Assembly: GCF_036504375.1 (NCBI RefSeq)
Contig: NZ_DASXVH010000045.1
Coordinates: 1-64,000, forward strand
Direction of reading: 5' to 3'
Length of the DNA stretch: 64,000 nt
Source: Novimethylophilus sp036504375
GTDB taxonomy: Bacteria; Pseudomonadota; Gammaproteobacteria; Burkholderiales; Methylophilaceae
Of this stretch, positions 26,191 through 35,297 are shown in pieces. Position numbers and translations under genes: made by a program. Below the pieces are notes generated by a model that was not told the DNA's origin, did not search any database, and saw nothing but the letters and a program-made list of their open reading frames with translations. The stretch's first letter is position 1. The number at the start of each line of letters is the position of its first letter.

Positions 26191-26946
26191 TCAGGTGATG
26201 AAGCCGCGCAGCTTGGTATCGATCAGCCGCGGATTCTCGCCATTGGCGATGGACACCAGGCCATCCACCACCATCTGGCGCTTGACCATTTCGCGGCCGA
26301 TCACCGACTTGATTTTGCTCGACAACGGCAAGAAAAACAGATTGGCCGAGCCCACGCCGTAGATCGTGGCGACAAACGCAACCGCGATACCGGCGCCCAG
26401 TTTGGACGGATCGGAAAGATTTTCCATCACGTGGATCAGACCCATCACCGCGCCGATAATGCCTATCGTCGGCGAATAGCCGCCGGCAGATTCCCATACT
26501 TTCGCCGATAGTCGATAATGCTCGTCGTAGGCATCCATCTCGACTTCCAGCGCCTCGCGCAGCTTTTCCGGCTCGGCACCATCCACCAGCATCTGCAGGC
26601 CTTTTTTCATGAACGGATCCTGCATTTCCACCAGGATGGGCTCCAGCGACAACAACCCGCCGCGGCGGGCGGTATTGCCCCAGCCGGTGATCTGCTCGAT
26701 AACCTCCTCCAGCACCACCCGCGGCGGCACGAATGCCCATGAAACCAGCTTCAGCCCCAGCAGGAAAACCGGCAGCGAATACTGGATCAGTACCGCGCCC
26801 ATGGTACCGCCAATGACGATGATGAAGGCGGTGAGCTGCATCAGCGTGCTAACATGGCCGCCTTCGAGTACCTGCCCGCCGATGATGGCGCCCAGTGCAA
26901 TGATAATGCCGACAAAAGTAGTGATGTCGATTGGTAGGTTTTTCAT
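26191..26946 (-). CDS. motC: Flagellar stator protein MotC (MotA family)
   Basis: This 251-residue four-helix stator component has the MotA/PomA signature GGYSPTIGIIGAVMGLIHVMENLSDPSKLGAGIAVAFVATIYGVG. Charged cytoplasmic residues for rotor contact lie in the loop before it. Together with MotD it forms a proton-driven stator of the MotCD type. It starts 12 bp after fliA. Confidence 0.94.
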   Translation of the reverse strand: MKNLPIDITTFVGIIIALGAIIGGQVLEGGHVSTLMQLTAFIIVIGGTMGAVLIQYSLPVFLLGLKLVSWAFVPPRVVLEEVIEQITGWGNTARRGGLLSLEPILVEMQDPFMKKGLQMLVDGAEPEKLREALEVEMDAYDEHYRLSAKVWESAGGYSPTIGIIGAVMGLIHVMENLSDPSKLGAGIAVAFVATIYGVGSANLFFLPLSSKIKSVIGREMVKRQMVVDGLVSIANGENPRLIDTKLRGFIT

Positions 26947-26958
26947 CGGGCGGCAGTC

Positions 26959-27663
26959 TTAACCGATCCAGCCCTTGAGCCTGCTGCGCAAGCGCATGAC
27001 CGCCTGCGAATGAATCTGGCAGACGCGTGATTCGCTTACCCCCATGACGGTGCCGATTTCCTTCAGGTTGAGATCTTCCTGATAATACATCGCCATCATC
27101 ATTTTCTCTCGTTCCGGCAAGTCCGCTATCGCTTCCACCAGCGCACGGCGCATGCCTTGATCCTGGATGGTTTCGAACGGGTTTGGACGCCCGTCCGCCA
27201 GATTAAACTCTATCGGATCGCCGTCATCATTATGGAAGTCTTCGTAATAGACCAGCTGGTGGCCGCGCGCATCCGCCAGCATGGTTTGATACTCTGCCAG
27301 ATCCAGCCCCATGGCATCGGCGATTTCCTGCTCGGTGGGCGCATGGCCAAGCTGCTGCTGGAGTTGCGTGATGGTGTTTTCGATGCCGCGCGCATTCTTG
27401 CGCACCGAACGCGGCACCCAGTCGATCTCGCGCAGCTCGTCCAGCATCGCGCCGCGAATACGCTGCGATGCATAGGTTTCGAACTGCGCGCCCTGAGTTT
27501 GGTCGAAATGGCCGATGGCATCCAGCAACCCTATCATTCCGGCCTGCATCAGATCGTCCACCTGCACGCTGGCCGGCAGTCTGGCCGCCAATTGATAGGC
27601 AATGCGTTTGACCAGCGGCGCGAAATCAGAGGCGGGACGTTGCGCCACGCAATGGAGTGGCAT
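26959..27663 (-). CDS. fliA: RNA polymerase sigma28 factor FliA
   Basis: This 234-residue flagellar sigma factor has regions 2 (VDDLMQAGMIGLLDAIGHFDQTQGAQFETYASQRIRGAMLDELREIDWVPRSVR), 3 and 4 (LPEREKMMMAMYYQEDLNLKEIGTVMGVSESRVCQIHSQAVMRLR). It directs late flagellar genes. The ATG at 27663 is 2 bp after the flhG-like stop; the longer upstream frame lies inside that gene. Confidence 0.96.
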   Translation of the reverse strand: MPLHCVAQRPASDFAPLVKRIAYQLAARLPASVQVDDLMQAGMIGLLDAIGHFDQTQGAQFETYASQRIRGAMLDELREIDWVPRSVRKNARGIENTITQLQQQLGHAPTEQEIADAMGLDLAEYQTMLADARGHQLVYYEDFHNDDGDPIEFNLADGRPNPFETIQDQGMRRALVEAIADLPEREKMMMAMYYQEDLNLKEIGTVMGVSESRVCQIHSQAVMRLRSRLKGWIG

Positions 27664-27665
27664 GA

Positions 27666-28484
27666 TTAATGATCCGTGGTGATCGGCTTGAAAGTGCCAG
27701 TCACGCTGAGCAAACGGCGCATGAAGGCTTCGAAACGGCTGTCGTCCCGTTCCGGCTGCGGCCACCCGGCGATGCCGGCTGCCAAAATCTCCAATGCATC
27801 GGCGGCAGCGCTGCGTTCCACGGGCAGAACACCGGCAAAATCCGGCATCAGGTTCAAGTGCTGGTGGCAGACGCCGGCCAGATTGCGGAACAGGACGCTG
27901 GCCAGAGATTCCTCGACGCCGCGGAACAGCAGGCGGAAATGACGATTTCCCGGAGTATGCGCAGCAATCTTGATCTGGCTATAGGCAGCGGTAATACCGG
28001 AAGAGCTGCCTGTGCACAGCACGATCACCTCGGGCGCGGCCAGGGCGAAGCCGAAACTGGGTCGGTGAGCGGCGGCCGCAGCGCGGATCAGGACGATGTC
28101 GAACCTGCCGACCAATGCGTGGAAAGCCGCCAATAACCGCACTCGGGCGCCATCCTTGTGTGCGGGACGAACGCTGCCGGCCGGCAGCAAAGTGATGCCC
28201 GCCGCCGGCAGCGCGATCTCCTGCAAACTTTTTTCGCCCCGCAAGGCGTGGCCGATGTCGTAGCGCACCGCAGCGGCCAGCAGGACGTGAGGATCGCCGG
28301 CGCGCAATTGCTCGTCCAGCAGCAGGACTTTTTTTTCCTGCCCTGCCAGGGCCAGGGCCAGGGCGGCGCTGATGTCGTTCTCGTCGTCGCCGAGCAGCGC
28401 AACCATATACGCGGCATCGGCCGCAAACATGCGCCGCAGCCCTTCGGCCTGATCAACGGCGGTCCTAACCAAGGACCGCTCCAT
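27666..28484 (-). CDS. FlhG/FleN-like MinD-family protein with degenerate P-loop
   Basis: This 272-residue protein has the MinD/ParA fold pattern and sits between flhF and fliA, where FlhG (FleN) belongs. DQAEGLRRMF at the N-terminus is the FlhG activator helix. The expected Walker A (KGGVGKT) is replaced by GDDENDISAALALALAGQEKKVLLLD, so ATP binding is doubtful, while the following beta strand VLLLDEQ is conserved. It may regulate FlhF without an ATP-driven dimer switch. The start chosen overlaps flhF by 20 bp; Met codons at 28499 and 28517 are alternatives. Confidence 0.8.
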   Translation of the reverse strand: MERSLVRTAVDQAEGLRRMFAADAAYMVALLGDDENDISAALALALAGQEKKVLLLDEQLRAGDPHVLLAAAVRYDIGHALRGEKSLQEIALPAAGITLLPAGSVRPAHKDGARVRLLAAFHALVGRFDIVLIRAAAAAHRPSFGFALAAPEVIVLCTGSSSGITAAYSQIKIAAHTPGNRHFRLLFRGVEESLASVLFRNLAGVCHQHLNLMPDFAGVLPVERSAAADALEILAAGIAGWPQPERDDSRFEAFMRRLLSVTGTFKPITTDH

Positions 28485-29946
28485 TACCGGACCAGGCATC
28501 CTGCAACGCCATTTCATCCCGGCTCAACTGTGTTGCCGGCCCCGCCTGGCCTTTGAACGCACGGTCCACCAGATAGGTGGCATTGGCCAGATGCAGGTCT
28601 TCGGGAACGCGCTGGCCGTTGGTGACATAGTGCAGGTCGATGCCGTAGCGTATCAGGCAGTCCATCGCCGGCGCCAGCGATACGGCTTCGTCGATTTTGG
28701 TCAGGATACAGCCGTCCATCCCGGCCCCGCGATAAGCGCGCACGATGTCGTCCAGCGTCACGCCCTGGGCCGTGGCCGGCAACAGCAACTGACGTTGCAC
28801 GCGGTTACCCCGCCCGCACAGGAATTCGATCTGTTCGGCGATGCGGCGGTCGCGCTGGCTCATCCCGACGGTATCGATCAGCACCAGATGGCTGCGCTGC
28901 AAATCGGCCAGCGTGAGTTCCAGCTCCGTTTCATCCTTCACCGCATGCACCGGCACGTTGAGGATGCGGCCGTAAATACGCAGCTGTTCATGGGCGCCGA
29001 TCCGGTAGCTGTCAGTCGTCAGCAGCGCCACGTTTTTTGCGCCGAACTTAAGCACCGCGCGCGCGGCCAGCTTGGCTACGGTAGTGGTCTTGCCGACGCC
29101 GGTGGGCCCGACCAGCGCCACGATGCCGCCGCGCTCGATCACATCCGCGCCCGGTTCCACCGCGCGCAGATTATGGGTGATGGCCGCCCGCAGCCATTTC
29201 ATGCCCTTTTCGAAATCCAGCCCATGCGGCATCGCATCGATCAGTTTGCGCGATAACACCGGACTGAAGCCTGCGGCAAACATCGCGCGCAACAACTCGG
29301 CCTTGAGCGGCTCGTTGCGCACCAGTTCGCCCCAGGCAAAACCGGAAAGCTGGCCTTCGAGTAGATTGCGCATGCGCTTGAGTTCGCGCGCCATTTCCGC
29401 GACGACCGGATCGGGCGCGGCGGGCGGTGGCGTAAAGCTGGTCTCGCGCATCGGCTCATGCTGCGGCAGTCGATAAGAATCTTCCGGCTGAGGCTGAAAG
29501 TGCGGCACGGACTCCGCGACCGGCGGAATCTCGCGCGAGATCGCGGGCCGGGTATAGGTGGGGACGGCTTCTTCCGGCGGCAACGGCTGGGGTGTTGCCG
29601 CCTCGGCGGCGGTACGGATGGTTTCGAACGTCGGCGCACGCACGCTCTGGGTAGGCCCGACGCTGCCGGTTTGGCGTCGGTGCAGGATCGCGGCTATCGT
29701 TTCCGCGCCGATTACCGGCTGTGGAGGACGCTCGCCGGATGCCGGTTGCGGCCGATGTTGTGCCAACATGTGATGAGCTGGGTTTCCGTAGGTCAGCGCG
29801 TCCATCTCGCCATCGGCCACGGCCATGATTTCCACCCCGCCGTCTACCTTGCGGTTGGACAGGATCAACGCATCCGCGCCCAGTGCGTCACGCACTTGCC
29901 TCAGGGCATCGCGTGTGCTTGAACCGAAAAATTTACGGACGTTCAT
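28465..29946 (-). CDS. flhF: Flagellar SRP-like GTPase FlhF
   Basis: This 493-residue protein places polar flagella. The N-terminal B domain reads MNVRKFFGSSTRDALRQVRDALGADALILSNRKVDGGVEIMA. A Pro-rich linker and then the NG GTPase domain follow, with GPTGVGKTTTVAKLAARAVLKFGAKNVALLTTDSYRIGAHEQL, DTVGMSQRD and TKIDEAVSLAPAMDCL. It implies polar flagellation. It is the first gene of a unit with the flhG-like gene, fliA, motC and motD. Confidence 0.96.
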   Translation of the reverse strand: MNVRKFFGSSTRDALRQVRDALGADALILSNRKVDGGVEIMAVADGEMDALTYGNPAHHMLAQHRPQPASGERPPQPVIGAETIAAILHRRQTGSVGPTQSVRAPTFETIRTAAEAATPQPLPPEEAVPTYTRPAISREIPPVAESVPHFQPQPEDSYRLPQHEPMRETSFTPPPAAPDPVVAEMARELKRMRNLLEGQLSGFAWGELVRNEPLKAELLRAMFAAGFSPVLSRKLIDAMPHGLDFEKGMKWLRAAITHNLRAVEPGADVIERGGIVALVGPTGVGKTTTVAKLAARAVLKFGAKNVALLTTDSYRIGAHEQLRIYGRILNVPVHAVKDETELELTLADLQRSHLVLIDTVGMSQRDRRIAEQIEFLCGRGNRVQRQLLLPATAQGVTLDDIVRAYRGAGMDGCILTKIDEAVSLAPAMDCLIRYGIDLHYVTNGQRVPEDLHLANATYLVDRAFKGQAGPATQLSRDEMALQDAWSGNGAVLG

Positions 29947-30325
29947 AAAGGGCTTTTTTGAGGGGGCAAGGCCCTGCGCGTTACGAAGGAACGCTCGCGG
30001 GAGAATCTACACGTATTTGGATTTAGCGCCGCCATATTTGGCCACAAGTTTAACACGGGAAAAGTGGCGCAAAAAGTGAAATCGGCGATTGTTTTTTCGA
30101 TCAAACCTCCCCTCTGCCGCCGGCTTCAAATACCGCATCCATTGCGATGCAAGACGCGGCTCCGCTTGGGGCAGCCGCTAAAAGATACCCAGCCAAGATC
30201 ACCGTTCGACAAGCGCTTCATCGCGAACTGGTTCCGGTCGCATGCACTACCAGGGCGCAGCCAGGGGGCAAACGCGCCATCCAGTGCTACTGCCAACTCC
30301 CTTTCGTACCTTCGTTGACTCCGCA
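29947..30325. other. Intergenic region between flhF and the anti-sigma gene
   Basis: This 379-bp stretch has no convincing gene. A 67-codon minus-strand frame at 30126-30329 (MMRSQRRYER...) has no recognisable domain and overlaps the anti-sigma stop. A weak minus-strand sigma70-like pair (TTGTGG, 16 bp, TAAATC) near 30020-30050 could serve flhF. No tRNA or strong terminator is seen. Confidence 0.5.
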
Positions 30326-30574
30326 TCATTCATGCTCGCGCAGGGCATTGCGGATACGCTCACGGGCTTCAGCCGACAAGCGCACTGTCTCGTCGTTCTC
30401 GGCTTGTTGCGCAAAATGCCTCAGCGCCCTCCGCAATCCGGCCAGCTGCCGCGAAAACTGCCGGCAGGCATCGCAGATCGCGAGATGCAGCCTCAAGCTC
30501 AAGCGCTCCCGCCAAGTCAGACGTCGATCCAGCGACTGCGACACCAGCCGGCTGGCTTGTTTGCAGCTAAGCAT
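30326..30574 (-). CDS. Small zinc-finger anti-sigma factor
   Basis: This 82-residue protein carries the putative zinc-finger arrangement MLSCKQAS...RLHLAICDACRQFSRQL, i.e. His-x3-Cys-x2-Cys with an upstream Cys (zf-HC2). This is the ZAS domain of short cytoplasmic anti-sigma factors. The C-terminal half is a charged helix. It overlaps the sigma factor gene by 8 bp, so the pair is translationally coupled. Confidence 0.85.
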   Translation of the reverse strand: MLSCKQASRLVSQSLDRRLTWRERLSLRLHLAICDACRQFSRQLAGLRRALRHFAQQAENDETVRLSAEARERIRNALREHE

Positions 30575-31160
30575 CGTTGCCCTCCAGCCAGTTGATCTCC
30601 AGGCACTTTCTCAACCCCATCCGGGCGCGATACAGCATCACCCAGGCATTGGTCGGGGAGATTTCCAGTTCCTTACAAATTTCTGCATTTTCTTTTTCCT
30701 CAATCTCGCGCAGCAGGAAAATCCGCGCCAGCGCCTTGGGCAAACGCTCGAGACAGTCCTGCATCACCTGCCAGAACTGGTGCTGTTCCAGCAATGCAGC
30801 CGGGTTGCCCAGCGATGACGGCGGCTCGGCCCAGTGGCCGTCGTCGAGAAAGAATTCGTCCATCCCCGGCTCCATCGGTTCGTCGGCAGCCCCGTTGTCC
30901 GGCAACGGCTGTTCGCGCTGGCTACGCCGAAAATGGTCGATGATCTTGTGCTTGAGGATGCCGGTGAGCCAGGTGCGCACGGCGGATTTCGCGGCAAAAC
31001 CCTTGCCGTCCTGTGCGGACAGCGCCGCGAGCAGGGTTTCCTGCACCGCGTCTTCGGCCAGGTATTCGTCGCGCAGGCGCACCAGGGCGTAGCGGTAGAG
31101 GTAATCGCAGTGATCGGTCAATAAATCGCTGGGGTTCAGGTCATTCAATTGAAGTGGCAC
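30567..31160 (-). CDS. ECF-type sigma70 family factor
   Basis: This 197-residue protein has sigma region 2 (LYRYALVRLRDEYLAEDAVQETLLAAL...AVRTWLTGILKHKIIDHFRR) and region 4 (CLERLPKALARIFLLREIEEKENAEICKELEISPTNAWVMLYRARMGLRKCLE). A roughly 40-residue acidic linker separates them. The pairing with a small ZAS anti-sigma protein suggests a redox or metal stress response. Its target promoters are not evident in this window. Confidence 0.93.
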   Translation of the reverse strand: MPLQLNDLNPSDLLTDHCDYLYRYALVRLRDEYLAEDAVQETLLAALSAQDGKGFAAKSAVRTWLTGILKHKIIDHFRRSQREQPLPDNGAADEPMEPGMDEFFLDDGHWAEPPSSLGNPAALLEQHQFWQVMQDCLERLPKALARIFLLREIEEKENAEICKELEISPTNAWVMLYRARMGLRKCLEINWLEGNDA

Positions 31161-31274
31161 TCTTTAATAGTGAGAGAAGGATAAATACAGGCACGGCTAA
31201 CATCGCCTTGGCTTCCGGCATTTCTTTCGCGTGATATGGCGTAGCTTCCTCCAGGTGCTGCTGCAAATTCCACG

Positions 31275-31493
31275 ATGTTACCATCCGCTGATAAAGCGGG
31301 CAGGATATCGGTGTGTAACGATGGCGACTCGGTGGTGCTGATCAAGGACCCGAAGGTCAAGGGCTCGTCCATCACCCTTAAAATGGGCGCCAAGGTCAAA
31401 AGCATCCGCCTGGTCGGCGGCGACCATGAAGTGGACTGCAAGATGGACGCCGGCAACTTTATGCTGAAAGCCTGCTTCCTGAGAAAGGCTTGA
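31275..31493 (+). CDS. Small hypothetical protein
   Basis: This 72-residue frame is MLPSADKAGRISVCNDGDSVVLIKDPKVKGSSITLKMGAKV...HEVDCKMDAGNFMLKACFLRKA. It has a beta-rich pattern and three Cys, so an exported disulfide protein is possible. No signal peptide or good ribosome site precedes the ATG, so the true start may be elsewhere or the gene may be a remnant. No family is recognised. It converges on the hypothetical gene at 31540. Confidence 0.45.
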   Translation: MLPSADKAGRISVCNDGDSVVLIKDPKVKGSSITLKMGAKVKSIRLVGGDHEVDCKMDAGNFMLKACFLRKA

Positions 31494-31539
31494 CAGGAAT
31501 CACGCCGGCTCCCCTCCCCCACCGCCGATCATCGGCACG

Positions 31540-32334
31540 TCAACCCAGCAGGGTCGAAACAAGCAGGAACTGGTTCAATGCGGCCAATCGCGGCCCCAGA
31601 TTGGCAATTCCGCCCTGGTTAAGCAATTCCAGCGCGAGAAGATCAGCCGTCCCCTGCAACCCCGACCCCGTCAATCCGGCAGTGAACAAGCTCACCGATT
31701 GCTGCGTCAGGCTTGCAGCTGTGCCGCTGGCCTGGCTCTCAAATCCGGACGCCAGACCGCCCAATGCCTGGGCCGCGCGCCCCAGCAGCGAAAACGTCCC
31801 GGCCCGGTCGGCAGTGAATGCGGATTGCAGCGCCTTGAGGTCTATGCCCAGCGCGCCGCCATTGCCCGGTATTGGCGGCGCCTGAAAATCGATCCCGACC
31901 TGGGCCAATGCAGTCAAAGCAGAACTGCCGTTGTCGAATGCGGCCGTCGCCTGCTTATCCAGCGCTTGCACGAACTGCCCGGCTAATGGCTCGCCGGGCA
32001 ATATCCCGAATTGTCCCCGCAAATTGTTGAGGTTGTTTTGCAGGCTGTTGAAGGTATCGACGAAGTTTTGCGCTTCGGCGGCCAGACTGCCGAAATCGTT
32101 GCCGAAATTCCGGCCGCTGCCGCTGTTGCTCAAACCCGGCCGCAACACCGCGAGATTGCTCTGGAACGCGGAAACCGCGGACAGTAATTGCCCGATTCCG
32201 GAAAGGCTGACGACAGTCGAACTGCTGTCGAAAGCGGCCAGTTCCCGGGACGCTGAAACAGGGAACAACGAGGTAACCGGAGAGATGCTCCCGATGCCGA
32301 AAACACCGATTGGAGAAATGGGAGAGACCGTCAT
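31540..32334 (-). CDS. Hypothetical Ala/Leu/Gly/Ser-rich protein, possibly flagellin-export related
   Basis: This 264-residue protein has low-complexity helical composition: AEAQNFVDTFNSLQNNLNNLRGQFG, then GIDLKALQSAFTADRAGTFSLLGRAAQALGGLASGFESQA. It has no Cys. The central and C-terminal text resembles segments of the FliD C-terminal domain (a region after LQSAF...ADP...LF). With flagellar genes 2 kb away it could be a FliD- or hook-like protein, but this is a weak guess. Start 32334 (MTVSPISPIG) is preferred; an upstream frame begins at 32361. Confidence 0.6.
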   Translation of the reverse strand: MTVSPISPIGVFGIGSISPVTSLFPVSASRELAAFDSSSTVVSLSGIGQLLSAVSAFQSNLAVLRPGLSNSGSGRNFGNDFGSLAAEAQNFVDTFNSLQNNLNNLRGQFGILPGEPLAGQFVQALDKQATAAFDNGSSALTALAQVGIDFQAPPIPGNGGALGIDLKALQSAFTADRAGTFSLLGRAAQALGGLASGFESQASGTAASLTQQSVSLFTAGLTGSGLQGTADLLALELLNQGGIANLGPRLAALNQFLLVSTLLG

Positions 32335-32458
32335 GGCCTGAATCGTCCGCATGCGGCGCAAGCCGAACCGCGCCAGAAATATTCAACAGTTTAGAGCTTC
32401 GCCGATTCGCTTAAGTTCTGCTGCCGCGCTTGCCGGTCTTTTCGCAGGGCAGGCCGGA

Positions 32459-32905
32459 CTAGCGCGCAAAACCGGAGGTTTTTTTCCGCATGCACTCCAG
32501 GTAGGCTTGCGCATCCGGCGGCGTACGGTCGCGCTGGGCGCGCCATACGGTTTCGGCAAGGCATTCCATCAGCCCGTGCTGCGCTTCGTGAGGGTCGTTC
32601 AGGCGCTGCTGCAGCGCCTGAAACGCGGCGGCGATGCCGGGAGGCTGGTCGATGGAGAGCTGTTCGAGGATGGAAAGATGCAGACTCATGTGCAGGAAAG
32701 GGTTGGTTTCGCCCATTTCGGGGAAATACTCCTGCTCCAGGTAGCGCTCGGGCGCATCCAGCACGGCGTGGTATTCGGGATGCAGCGAGATCACTTCGAC
32801 CGCGATGCCTTCCAGTGCGGTGAGCGGTTCACCTGCCCGGTATTTGCGCCGGGCGTCGAAAAAGAAATGCCTGACTTCGTCGCGGCTGGGGTTAAACAGC
32901 GCCAT
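32459..32905 (-). CDS. DUF1841-family protein
   Basis: This 148-residue protein reads MALFNPSRDEVRHFFFDARRKY...ALEGIAVEVISLHPEYHAVLD and contains FLHMSLHLSILEQLSIDQPPGI. It is a conserved proteobacterial family of unknown function, often downstream of nth, as here. It overlaps the FIST gene end by 14 bp and is the last gene of the rnf-nth unit. Confidence 0.92.
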   Translation of the reverse strand: MALFNPSRDEVRHFFFDARRKYRAGEPLTALEGIAVEVISLHPEYHAVLDAPERYLEQEYFPEMGETNPFLHMSLHLSILEQLSIDQPPGIAAAFQALQQRLNDPHEAQHGLMECLAETVWRAQRDRTPPDAQAYLECMRKKTSGFAR

Positions 32906-33965
32906 GGAATAGCCCCAACACTGCCGAATACTGCAGCAATTCATTGACGCCGTTGATGGGCGCGATTTCGCCGTTGCCGTAAAAACCAATCAGCGGCATG
33001 CCGGGGAATCTGCGCTTCAGCAGTTCCAGATCGCGGTCGACGCCGCTGTAGAAATACGGGCCGCGTCCCAGGCAGGAGAACAGCAGGCCGAACTCGGGGA
33101 CGGCATCCAGCTTATCGACCAATGCCGTGACCGTCGCATCGAGGTCGGCCTCGGCCGCGTCGGCCTCGCGCAATGCCCAGAACACCAGCTGCCCGGCTTC
33201 GACCCGGCGCGCCAAGGTGACTGACCGATCCGCCTCGTTGGCGCAGACCAGCGGCGACAGCCGGTAATCGCCATGCTTGAACAATTCCCCCGAATCGGTG
33301 ATGCCCGCCATCAGCCGGTGCAGCGGCAGCGCATCGTTGCCTGGATAGGCGCGCTGCAAGGTTTCCAGCGCCGGCTTGCCGCCGAGGAAAATTACGTCAT
33401 GCCCCTGCCCCGCGCTTACCGGCTTCGGTGCGCTCAATACGCGCACGCCGTGCGTTGCGCCTACCGCTCCGGCAGCGCCATGCAAGGCTACTTCGCAATG
33501 CCCTGCGGCGACTCCCTTGCCGTTATGCCAGACGGAAAACGGCCCCTGCCCCGTGGCATCGCCGGAAACGCCGCCGAATTTCAGCCCCGTGGTCGAGAGC
33601 CAGGTGATGTTGATGGCGTTGGGCGCAGCCAGCGTCATCAGCAGTTGCTGCGGGTGCGGCGCATGCTCGGGTGCCAGGCCGATGCCATCGCCGAATACCA
33701 TCGCCGCTGCGGCCGGGGCATCCAGCACCCAATCCTGGTCGGTAAAAATGCCGGGGGCGGAGCATCCGACGACCTGCACGCAACTGGCAGCGACGCTGGC
33801 AGCCTTGAGGGCGGGCTGCGGATCGCGCGCGAACTCGGAGGTCAGGAACAGCAATACGCTGTTTGCCACCCGCAACCCGGCCTTGTCCATCGCCTCGGCC
33901 ACGGCATTCTGCGCCAGTTCCGGCAGCGGCTGCCGGCCCATCGCCAGCCCGGTCGCCACGCTCAT
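32892..33965 (-). CDS. FIST-domain sensory protein
   Basis: This 357-residue protein has FIST N (VLLFLTSEFARDPQPALKAASVAASCVQVVGCSAPGIFTDQDWVLD) and FIST C (FGLLFSCLGRGPYFYSGVDRDLELLKRRFPGMPLIGFYGNGEIAP) domains. FIST proteins are predicted small-molecule (amino-acid) sensors; here no output domain is attached. Start 33965 overlaps the nth stop in an ATGA. Confidence 0.9.
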   Translation of the reverse strand: MSVATGLAMGRQPLPELAQNAVAEAMDKAGLRVANSVLLFLTSEFARDPQPALKAASVAASCVQVVGCSAPGIFTDQDWVLDAPAAAAMVFGDGIGLAPEHAPHPQQLLMTLAAPNAINITWLSTTGLKFGGVSGDATGQGPFSVWHNGKGVAAGHCEVALHGAAGAVGATHGVRVLSAPKPVSAGQGHDVIFLGGKPALETLQRAYPGNDALPLHRLMAGITDSGELFKHGDYRLSPLVCANEADRSVTLARRVEAGQLVFWALREADAAEADLDATVTALVDKLDAVPEFGLLFSCLGRGPYFYSGVDRDLELLKRRFPGMPLIGFYGNGEIAPINGVNELLQYSAVLGLFHGAV

Positions 33966-34591
33966 GTTTTGGCCTTGTATTCGCACAAGTCATTAATGAC
34001 GCATTCCGGGCATTTCGGCAGCCGCGCGATGCAGGTATAGCGTCCATGCAGGATCAGCAAATGGTGGGCGTCGTGCAGGTACTCCTTGGGCACGGCTTTG
34101 AGCAGCTTCTGCTCGACTTCCAGCGGGGTTTTGCCGGGCGCCAGACCGATGCGGTTGCCGAGGCGGAAGATATGCGTATCGACCGCGATGGTGGGATGGC
34201 CGAAAGCGGTGTTGAGCATGACGTTGGCAGTCTTGCGGCCGACACCGGGCAGGGCTTCCAGTGCCTCGCGCGTGTCCGGCACCTGGCCGCCGTGGCGCTC
34301 GACCAGCAGGCGGCAGGTTTCGATGACGTTTTTGGCTTTGCTGCGGTAGAGGCCTATGGTGCGGATGTATGGCTCCAGGCCTTCCACGCCCAGCGCCAGG
34401 ATAGCCTCCGGCGTGTTGGCGACGGGAAACAGCCTGGCGGTGGCGAGATTGACTCCTTTATCGGTGGCCTGGGCGGAGAGGATCACCGCCACCAGCAGCT
34501 CGAACGTACTATTGTGTACCAGTTCGGTGGTGGGGTTGGGAATGGCGATGGCTAGCCGGCGGAAAATCTCGCGACAGGTTTTGGCATTCAT
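33962..34591 (-). CDS. nth: Endonuclease III
   Basis: This 209-residue DNA glycosylase/AP lyase removes oxidised pyrimidines. The helix-hairpin-helix with catalytic Lys is LPGVGRKTANVMLNTAF, and the catalytic Asp is in TIAVDTHIFRL. The 4Fe-4S loop is CIARLPKCPECVINDLC. Placement directly after rnfE is a well-known arrangement (E. coli rsx-nth). Confidence 0.97.
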   Translation of the reverse strand: MNAKTCREIFRRLAIAIPNPTTELVHNSTFELLVAVILSAQATDKGVNLATARLFPVANTPEAILALGVEGLEPYIRTIGLYRSKAKNVIETCRLLVERHGGQVPDTREALEALPGVGRKTANVMLNTAFGHPTIAVDTHIFRLGNRIGLAPGKTPLEVEQKLLKAVPKEYLHDAHHLLILHGRYTCIARLPKCPECVINDLCEYKAKT

Positions 34592-34604
34592 CCGGAATTA
34601 CGGA

Positions 34605-35297
34605 TCAATGCCCATGCGCCATTGCCGGCGCGGCTGGCACGTCGGGCTGGCCGGCTTTTGCCTGGCGGCGCTGCTCCAGCCAGTTCTTGCTCGCAATCAG
34701 CAACGCCAGGCCGAGGAATGCGCCCGGCGGCAGCACGGCCAGCAGGAATCCGTGATAATCGGGAACGACCGTCACCACGAACTGCTTGGCTGCCGGCCCC
34801 AATGCCAGCTCGATGCCGGAGAACAAGGTGCCCTTGCCGACCATCTCGCGGATGCCGCCCAGCACCGCCAGCACCAGCGCCAACCCCAGGCCCATCATCA
34901 GGCCGTCGAACGCGGATGGCGCGGTATCGTTCTTGGCGGCAAACGCTTCGACCCGTGCCAGCACGATGCAATTGGTGACGATCAGCGGGATGAAAATGCC
35001 GAGCACGATATGCAGCGCATGCAGATAGGCGTGCATCGCCAAGTCGCCTACCGTGACCAGTGCGGCGATAACAAGAATGAATACCGGAATACGGATTTCC
35101 GTCGGGACCCAGCGGCGGATCGGCGACACGGCGCCGTTGCTGGCCGCCATCACCAATGCCGTGAGCAGGCCGAGGCTGAAGCCGTTGACCACGCTGGTGG
35201 TCACCGCCAGCGTCGGGCACAAACCCAGCAGCTGCACCAGCCCGGGGTTCTGTTTCCACAGGCCGTTTTCAACGATTTCCTTATAGCTCTGGCTCAT
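34605..35297 (-). CDS. rnfE: Rnf complex subunit RnfE (RsxE)
   Basis: This 230-residue integral membrane subunit begins MSQSYKEIVENGLWKQNPGLVQLLGLCPTLAVT and has six predicted helices. The conserved Cys in LGLCPTL and the Cys in LIVTNCIVLARVEAFA mirror RnfA and may ligand an intramembrane Fe-S centre. The start overlaps the rnfG stop (ATGA). Confidence 0.96.
   Translation of the reverse strand: MSQSYKEIVENGLWKQNPGLVQLLGLCPTLAVTTSVVNGFSLGLLTALVMAASNGAVSPIRRWVPTEIRIPVFILVIAALVTVGDLAMHAYLHALHIVLGIFIPLIVTNCIVLARVEAFAAKNDTAPSAFDGLMMGLGLALVLAVLGGIREMVGKGTLFSGIELALGPAAKQFVVTVVPDYHGFLLAVLPPGAFLGLALLIASKNWLEQRRQAKAGQPDVPAAPAMAHGH

Noticed and set aside
30126..30329. 67-codon minus-strand ORF in the flhF/anti-sigma gap
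   Set aside because: It overlaps the anti-sigma stop, has no ribosome site and no family resemblance.
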